A DNA stretch of 64,000 nucleotides from Choristoneura fumiferana (Eukaryota; Arthropoda; Insecta; Lepidoptera; Tortricidae), in the NCBI RefSeq assembly GCF_025370935.1, contig NC_133473.1, positions 2,289,454 through 2,353,453 on the forward strand, given 5' to 3'. The position numbers were made by a program, and so were the translations under genes. This document shows positions 56,290 through 64,000 of this stretch, in pieces (positions within the stretch are counted from its first letter, which is position 1; each line of letters begins with the position of its first letter). The notes under the pieces are model-generated. The model searched no databases and was not told the DNA's origin. It saw only the letters and a program-made list of their open reading frames with translations.

Positions 56290-59200
56290 TATATAATTGA
56301 CCTCAGTGTTTTACCATTTTTTAATCACAGTTCTACATCAGAAGAAAAATAATAAGGCCGATTGTCACATTGACTTTTAAGTGAAAAATAGCCTTCGTTT
56401 GTTGGTCTTACAACTGAATTTAAACCTTAGGATGACAAAGGAATTTCTTGATCAATTTAGCATCCAACTTACAGCGTTTTTAATACTTAGAGTCCCTGTG
56501 CTAAGCTGTGGACAGATGACCAGTCAACTAAAAAAACATCGACACGGGCAAAGTTACATAAAAATGTATGACTTTATTAACTTACCATTAAGATCGTGTA
56601 GATAAACATATTTTAGTAGACTATACTGCGTTTTAGCCATTTAGACCACGGAGCCTTTAAAACTCTGCTCTCTAGGCTGTTCCAATAGGTGGCAAATGTA
56701 ACTCGGATCTATAATTAAACGACACCTAGTACAAAAGGCCCCCAAAGGAGACATTTGAACCGCGCAGTGACAATGGCCGTGACTTGTGTTTTTTCCGACG
56801 CGTGATAAATGGTACGGCAAAGCGACGCGACAGACGCTTAGGGGCCTCGGACTGAGTTTCGATTTTGTCTCAGGCTATCTCATTTTTCATGAATGTAAGT
56901 ACTTGGATGTAATTTTGCTATGAAAAACATTTTTGGGTCAAACCTTAGAATGGTATCTCTACAATTTTATTATAGACACAAAAGTTGTGTGTACCTACGT
57001 GTGTAAGGCACGAATTTTGGTGGCTGAAGTGTCCCAATAATCTGACGTTTCACCAAGTTAAATACTGAAAAACCTGTCATGTGCGTGTCGGGCCATGCGT
57101 AGTAGGGGTGTGGGGATTCTGACAAATATTCAAGAGATAATTTATTTAAATCAACATTTATAACTCGTTTACTTGTAAAGCAATAAATCTTCATGACAAC
57201 TATCTTGGGAAAATAGTACAACGGATTCGCCTTGCCTTCCACGCCGCAGTGCTTAGGCGCGGAGTTCTTAGTTGGCAATAGAGAGCGTTGCTGCCCACTC
57301 TCACATCATAATTATAGTTAGAGTAACTTTATTAATAAATTTTGTCACTTAAAGGTACATGGGCAAAGTTGTTAACAAAGGGCAAAGTTACCACATTGGA
57401 CGGTACTTAATGCTAAACGTGGCCTTTACTATAAATATTGGACTTGAGGCTACCGGATCGGTAATGTCGGTATACAAAAGGATGAACGCCCGTAAATTAT
57501 TTTGGCTCACCGCGTTAAAAGGTATTCTGTGTACCCAATTCCGTTTCCTCTTCCGTATTTTTGGATAGATAATAATATAGAGAGCTAGCCTAATTCTGTA
57601 TAATTATCTCAAAGTTTATTATAGATACCGAACCGTTTTGTATTAGGTAATTTAACATTTAATGCAAAAATATAAGTGGAAACGGGCGTCAGTCTTTTTA
57701 TGCATCAATAAATTCAAAAGTTTTATTTTTGTACATATTTTTCTGCTTCTTCAAAGATAACTATAATTTACGATTTGTAAGAAGTATATAATATGCGCTC
57801 CGGAATCCCGATGTGCTTCCACATTAATTTTACTTAAAATAATTTTATACCTCCATACAAATTTGAAGTATGTATTTTTAAATCATAAACATGGAAGAAA
57901 CATTAAACTTAAAAGCAATATGAAATTAAAAATTCAAACCATGCAAATAAATCCCAAAATAAATTTCGGCCAATAATTTAAAGTATAAAACAATTACAAT
58001 GAAATCCACTTCGTTTATAAACACTCGGCACAGCGTACTGCGCGATCAGATTCGCCACTCACCTGTCGGCGTGTTTGGCGAGCACTTAAACAGCACTGTT
58101 TACAGAGCAAACAATTTTTCAAGTGCTAAATGTAACCAGTGACGCGGGGACAGCTAACGGAGGGCTGCATTAGGACTTTCTTTTATTTGTAAGATGTCAT
58201 TTGGATCACACGTTTCATAGTAAATAAAAATATTTTTCAGTATGCATTGTTTTGCTTAGTAAAATATCGTCATTTTTGGTGGATGTTGTTTTGGTTATGA
58301 TCTTTTAAATCAATCATTTATTTGATAGTATTATACAGGTGACAAAAAAAAACATGTTCTCCACTTTTGTCGTTTATGGCGTACATAGAAAGGGTTGCAC
58401 AAAGAACAACCACTTTTTCTTTTAGTAATCACTGCTAGTGTAAAAAAGTGACTTTAAAAAAAGTAATTAAAAAATCAATAGGTTGTTTTAATGAGTGAAA
58501 AAGGTAGCTTCTCGTTTTTTCCGTTGGTACATTTGACAATTTAAAAATACTAAAGTAATCATGATTGAGCCCAAACTGGGGAGAGGGAGGGAAATAGAGT
58601 CGAAACCTGAATGCTTATCCATTGAGCATCGAAGCAGACCGAAAAGAAGCAGAGACTAAAGCATGCTTTTGGCGTAAAGAATTCTCCCCTTCTTTGCCCA
58701 GTAAAAAAAGTACTACTTAGTTCAAATTTTCATTATTAAATTTAAGCTTTGTCTACTAACTGTACTAGTATTGTCATTCAAACGATATTAGTAGGTACTT
58801 AAAAATTAATATTTTAACAAAATTTCAAGTTAATCTGATTACTTGAAGTGAGCAAAATGCAACTTGCAACATATAAAGACGTAAGTACATAAAGTTATAA
58901 GCATTTCAAATTATATAAAAAATTGAAAATATAGCAACAAAACGATTTAGCTCAATGTCGCATTCAAATAACTTTTAAAAACTTTAAAAAGTTCATAAGC
59001 CGACGAAATAAGACCACATTTTCAGACCGTCACTGTGAGAGATAATGACTAAAAAAAACCTTACAGAAACTCGTCCATCGAACGCACTGGTAAGCATGAC
59101 GTATTTGTAATTTTTCACTGTAATTCTTCGTCACAATCCTTAATTCAGAGTCATGTGACAAATGACTGTCGTGACTGTACAAGGCAGTATTTAGCTAAAT

Positions 59201-60190
59201 CCCTGGGTTACTCCACAGAATAGGTTTGCGTATCATGCAAGAATGAGGTTTGGTAAGATATTTTGTGTCCTCAATAGCCTTGTGGCGTACTAAGTAAGTG
59301 CCTGTTAAAAGTGTTATTTTTGATGCAAACTTTTTCATGATCATGTGGAATTAAGAATTGTGAAAAAAAACCAATTACTCGTAAGACGCTTTTCAAACAA
59401 ATTAAGCGTTATTTGATTTCAATTCAATGTGACTTAAAATACCTATTTAAAAAGCACCATATTACATAATGATATGCGATGCTCGGTACCACTGCGTAAT
59501 GCAAATCTATAATTCACCTACTTATAACAACATGGGTGGAACCAACCGAAGCTAAAAACTGTAGGCTTTTATTGACGTAGAATCTAAGCCAATTCTAGTT
59601 ATTAAAAATTTTAAAAAAAGAAGCTATACATTTCGGTTTTTTTTTTATAATCGAACAGAAACCATAGCCAATACAGCGGCCAGTAACAAATGTGCCACCG
59701 CGCAGTGCCCGCGCAATATCACTAAATCAAAAAAAAGAAATTCCGATTTCGCTCGCTCGATCCAATTTCAAACTATGAAAAAATTACCGTTGTACTTTTT
59801 TTGGGTTTGGCGCGTAATTTTAGCATGTAATTTTTGGTCAGAGAATGAACTTTAATACAATGCTATGGCTTTATACATCTTCTATTATATTATTCATATA
59901 TTAAAAACAGGATGAAATAGTCTAAAAACTAAAAGCGCACAATGGTAAACCTGCATGACTGCTTCATCATTGGGCTCTGGATACCATTCTTAGTTAAAGT
60001 GCACCCTAAGACTATTTCAAAAGAACCCAAACACGGCTTAATTGTGTACTTAGCGGTCGCGGTAAAAAGTACCTAAACTGAGTTTTAAAAGTAGAATTCA
60101 AAAATCACATTATTTAAAAAAAACTATGTTTTGCTAAGTCAGCAAACCTGTTCGATTTCTAACTCTACATGAGTAACTTGTAAGTTTTAA
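56290..60190. other. no gene seen
   Basis: Long AT-rich stretch without supported exons or recognised repeats, apart from a GC-richer patch at 58020-58165 described in the findings. Confidence 0.5.
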
Positions 60191-60204
60191 GGCCGCCTTA
60201 CCTA

Positions 60205-60443
60205 TACATGCTCGTTACTAGCATGCTTATAAGCCTGCTTAAGCTACTGTACATGCTAATTACTAGCATGAAGGCATGCTACTATTTAGCAAATGCTACC
60301 TACTAGCATGTGTGTATAGGACACGTGCTACTAAATTAAGCATGCTTAATAGTTAGGTCCTATACACACAATACATGCTAGTAGGAGTAGTAGGTAGCAC
60401 TTGCGCAATAGTAGCATGTCGTGCTAGTAACGAGCATGTGTAA
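60205..60443. mobile_element. MITE-like element rich in CATGCTA motifs
   Basis: Ends acatgctcgttactagca and tgctagtaacgagcatgt are exact inverse complements. In between, catgcta/tagcatg-like motifs occur about ten times in both directions, and tgtgtataggac pairs with gtcctatacaca. Confidence 0.7.
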
Positions 60444-61009
60444 CAATAGCTTTAGATTGGGCACAGTAAAAAAGAGATTAAAAAACACACACAATGTACC
60501 TACAACCTGATTAAAAGTATGTTAAATCAATTTTACTCTCGCTTGTTAGCAAACTACTTTAAGGTTTTTATTTACTTAATTAACACCTTGTACAACCAAA
60601 AAATGGATGTAATTAGTTGTTAGTGTTACTAGCTTAATAAACAAAAAAAAACCAAGCCTAACAATCCAACTATTCACAAATTCAGAGTAAAATGCTGAAA
60701 AATGTTAAACTCCCCTCACAAAACCGTGAAAACAAAAGAAACGCGACAATCCGAAGCAAAGGAGCCGTGCCTAGTGATTATTAAAAAAAAAACAAAGCAA
60801 AAGCGATCCCGCACAGTTGATTGCAGGCGCTCATTTGGAGGCTGCGAAAAATTTGAAAATCGAACGCGATCGTCTCCTTGTTTAACGGTATTTTAGAAAA
60901 GGGATACGACCGTACATATAGAAGATGCGTTATATTTACTTACTTTTGTTTTAGAAGATAGTCTTTAGAAGAGAAGAAACATTTTATTTGGGCGATATTC
61001 GACACTTAG

Positions 61010-61180
61010 AAGAAGAAAGAAGAAAGAAAGAAAGAAAGACGAGTGGAAGGAGACAGGGGAGGCATTTGTCCAGCATTGGGTGTTAACTGACGGTTAAATG
61101 TGATGCCGTCTCCGTCTATTCGAACAAATCAAATAGATTGTCAGTTAACACTAATCAATGGATGGTGAAACAGCCCCTAA
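61010..61180. repeat. GAAA-rich run and truncated TTAA-type MITE
   Basis: agaagaaagaagaaagaaag is followed by an RTE-like cagcattggg piece, then gtgttaactgacggttaaat to tggtgaaacagcccct, the right part of the MITE at 55680. Confidence 0.65.
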
Positions 61181-61410
61181 ATGTACAATAAAAACAGTTA
61201 AATATAAAAAATAAATAAAACAAAAATTAACTACCGTATAACGGGGTTAATTTAAAATGCAGGTGCTACTTTGGAAAACAGTTTGACGCAATGTACTTAT
61301 TTTTTTAGACCATCCGTGGCAGTGAAATACATACTTTCATAAATTATCTAACTTTTTACTTCATTTGCTCAATCAAGCAATGAATGTTTGTGTTTTTATA
61401 AAAGGCCCTA

Positions 61411-61648
61411 TAGACTCAAACAACTGTGTCTAACAACTGGTAGCATGGTGTACCTACGGTTGTGTCACTCTGAAGATGAGCTCTGGTTGAGTTCGAAACG
61501 CGTCAGTGTAGTGTGGTGGTGATGATAGATGGGTTTGTGTGTGTGTTCTTACAGTGTGGAGGTGGAGGAACTGCATGAACACCCATATTTTGCATAAGCT
61601 TAGCTATCGTAAGGTCGCGGGTGAGCAAGGAAATTATTTTAGTTCATT
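61411..61648 (+). mobile_element. Penelope-like hammerhead-bearing repeat, copy 5
   Basis: tagactcaaacaactgtgtc through the ribozyme-like core to gcgggtgagcaaggaaatta and ttagttcatt; a 4-base insertion (ccta) in gtgtacctacggtt. Confidence 0.65.
61464..61509 (+). ncRNA. hammerhead-like ribozyme motif, copy 5
   Basis: Core complete and identical to copy 2, including stem I CACT/AGTG. Confidence 0.6.
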
Positions 61649-62050
61649 AAACAAAATTTAATGATATAACGATAGTTCTACCGATTGCGGAATCATGATA
61701 ATCAAATAATTTTCTTGTTTTATATTTATATCAAAATTCAGCAATGCATACGCTCCCCAAAGGAAATGAATCAGCTTTTAATATCGCATTTAACTCGGTG
61801 TACGTATTTTATAGACATAAGTCACATTGCTCTCGCTTACACATGTAAGCGTTTATGCAAACTCGTAGTCTGTTAACTAACCACATATTTTGAAAGCTTT
61901 GTGGCCCAGAACACATTGTTTGAAATTTAAAACCGGCTGCCTCGTAACTCGGTGGGAATTGTACTTTCCTTAGAAAACGGCGAGAGGAACACTTTGAGAT
62001 ATGTTAAACTTTAGTAACGATGTTATATTGCGAGAGCGTTTTATTTAATA

Positions 62051-62240
62051 CTAGCCGTCACCCGCGACTCCGCCCGCGCAGAATTCGTTTATCGCTATCC
62101 CGCGGGGACTATGCACTTTCCCAGGATAAAAACTATCCTATGTCCTTCTCTGGGACTAAACTATCTGCATACCGAATTTCATCCAAATCGGTTCAATAGT
62201 TTAGACGTGATGAAGTATCGCATTTATAATATTAGTGAGA
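62051..62240 (-). mobile_element. non-autonomous Helitron, 190 bp
   Basis: On the minus strand it starts TCTCACTAATATTATAAATG and ends cgcgggcggagtcgcgggtg then acggCTAG followed by T. It keeps an atccaaatcggttcaatagt block typical of this family. Confidence 0.75.
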
Positions 62241-62484
62241 TTAACATTTAGGTAGTTATAATTATAATAGTTTTTATAAATGAGGAAATTCGTGATTGTA
62301 TCCGACTGAAAGTAGTATCTCCAATCAAAAACAGTTAGGTACCACAGTTCATCAGAATGTTCTAAGGATACTTACTGTTGATTCTCTGTTCCTGTGCATC
62401 TATATTATTTGTTGTTATTCTTTTACACTAAAACAGAATGAAATTAAAGTACACGGCTACTTGTGTCACTGAAATAAAAAATAA

Positions 62485-62745
62485 TGAATAAATAAATATC
62501 ATGGGACACTTGACACCAATTGACCTAGTCCCAACTAAGCAAAGCTTGTACTATGGATACTAGGCAACGGATAAACATACTTATATAGATAACTAAATAC
62601 TTAAATACATATTAAACATCCAAGACCCGAGAACAAACATTCGTGTTATTCACACAAATATCTGCCCCGGCCGGGAATCGAACCCGGGACCTCAAGCTTC
62701 GTAGTCTGGTTTTGCAACCAATTGGCCATCTGGTCGTCAAAAATA
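62485..62745 (-). mobile_element. tRNA-derived SINE (type 2)
   Basis: aataaatatcatgggacact, gcttgtactatggatactag and ccggccgggaatcgaacccg (B box), with the A-box side near 62720. Near full length. Confidence 0.85.
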
Positions 62746-63304
62746 AAACAACTAGGTTACTTTTTAACCTGATAATCTCACGAGATTGAGATGTATGCAT
62801 TTAAAATACCGAAACCTCTACTGCCTTAGAGAAGTAGAGTTTGCACAGTCTTCAATGCAACTTAAATTACGTAAATTAAGATCACAGTATATTTTTGGAC
62901 ATTTATAGTCTTTGAACTTCGAGCAGTCGATTTCTATCAAATTTTAAAGCTAATCATATCAATTAGAAGACGTTTACTGCTCCAAAATTTAAATTCGTAA
63001 ACTTGCTCTTAAAACATAAATTGTTAATACCTACCTGAAGTAAAGTGAGGCGTCGCAAAACCATTATGAACGTGAAACTTTTCGCAGCTAGCTCCCATTT
63101 TAGTCAAGTTCTGTCGAAGTGAAATAATAAAGCCTTTTGTTTGATAACAAAATGGAAAAAGTTCCAATAGGGAGCAAGATTTCACTCTTTCATGAATCTA
63201 ACTAGACTTCATGTCTTAGCTTTAGGTAATAGGTGTTTCGTGTACCTACTTAGATACTTTATTCGACACTAACTTTTACCTGCAGTTTTGCTTGCTTGCC
63301 CTAT

Positions 63305-63445
63305 CCAAAATGAAAGTCAAAATAATTTTATTAAACTTAGGATATAACACTTATATAACAAGACTTATGAATGTCAAAAAATTACTAGGAGTTCAGAAAA
63401 ACTTCTGTTTAGAAGAATCCAGCAAAAAACTCAACAGGATATTTT
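63305..63445 (-). repeat. LINE tail, diverged
   Basis: gaaagtcaaaataattttat, caagacttatgaatgtcaaa and gaatccagcaaaaaactcaa; inverse of the 44805 repeat. Confidence 0.6.
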
Positions 63446-63449
63446 TTAT

Positions 63450-64000
63450 TTCACACAGCCACACTCGAACACGAAATGCGGATTCATAAAATTAGGAGGA
63501 TTACTAGCTTAATCTTCGAGCGAACCACAGCCAATTTTATAAAAAAAAAACTAAACTTTCAAATAAGGAACCTTCGTATCTTCTAAATGAAAAGTAGGCT
63601 CAGCCTTCTTGACGTATGAGACTTGCGTAACACGAGACGTCCTGAAATGAGGGTACTTCATCACTCGACTTGTTTATGAGTGCTTCGGGAATGTTCGATA
63701 GACTTCGGGCCACTTCGGCGTTCTTGCGATGAGAAATGACGTGACGTGTTCGCGTACCGATTTGAAGTGAATCAGGTGTGATTTGATTTATATTATACGG
63801 TTTTTGTAAGCTTTTGGGCGGAAAAAATGTGGATAAGGTTTTTGCGTTAGCTTTTAGTGAAAAGTTATAAGATCGAATTGTATAATAATGCTTTCAAATT
63901 AAAAATAATTAATACCAAGAAGGTTTTGGTATTCAACAAATTATAATATGTACCTACTCGTATGCGTAGTGTAATTTAAACTGTGGGACTTAAAGTATTT
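63450..64000. other. no gene seen
   Basis: No exon with TMTC N-terminal character was found here; nothing else recognised. Confidence 0.45.

Overview
The window reads as nuclear DNA of a moth or butterfly. It is AT-rich and intron-rich, and it is crowded with repeat types typical of Lepidoptera: RTE-type LINE tails ending in TGATGATG runs, tRNA-derived SINEs, Bm1-like SINEs with an ACCATCAGG tail, short Helitrons ending in hairpin plus CTAG, and many TA- or TTAA-flanked MITEs. Nothing points to bacteria, plasmids or viruses. Most of the short open frames are repeat translations or shadows.

One cellular gene is visible. It lies on the minus strand from 41806 down to 21164 and encodes a TMTC-family protein (transmembrane and TPR protein O-mannosyltransferase of the ER), most like TMTC1. 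I placed thirteen coding exons by hand (A to M). Every junction keeps phase and uses GT/AG ends, and together they give 718 residues. The multi-pass membrane part is in exons A to G, the TPR part in H to K, and a divergent tail in L and M ends in a Lys/Ser-rich stretch with a C-x-C-x-x-C cluster. The N-terminal exon(s), which should carry the first luminal loop and the start codon, were not found; they probably lie beyond 64000 or in the repeat-rich DNA after 41806.

Layout: 1-21163 is repeat-rich DNA downstream of the gene. 21164-41806 is the gene, with introns of about 0.4 to 4.6 kb packed with repeats. 41807-64000 is either the first intron(s) or upstream DNA, again repeats with no supported exon.

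The most interesting non-gene signal is a dispersed repeat family carrying a complete hammerhead-ribozyme-like core (CTGAAGA, stem II, GAAAC GC GTC), as in Penelope-like retroelements. There are five copies, two of them head to head as a 370-bp inverted repeat inside the last intron. A second, decayed family with a GAAACATGTC half-site also occurs as fold-backs. Several coding exons have repeats within tens of bases of their splice sites. In exon A the splice donor directly abuts the tail of a LINE.
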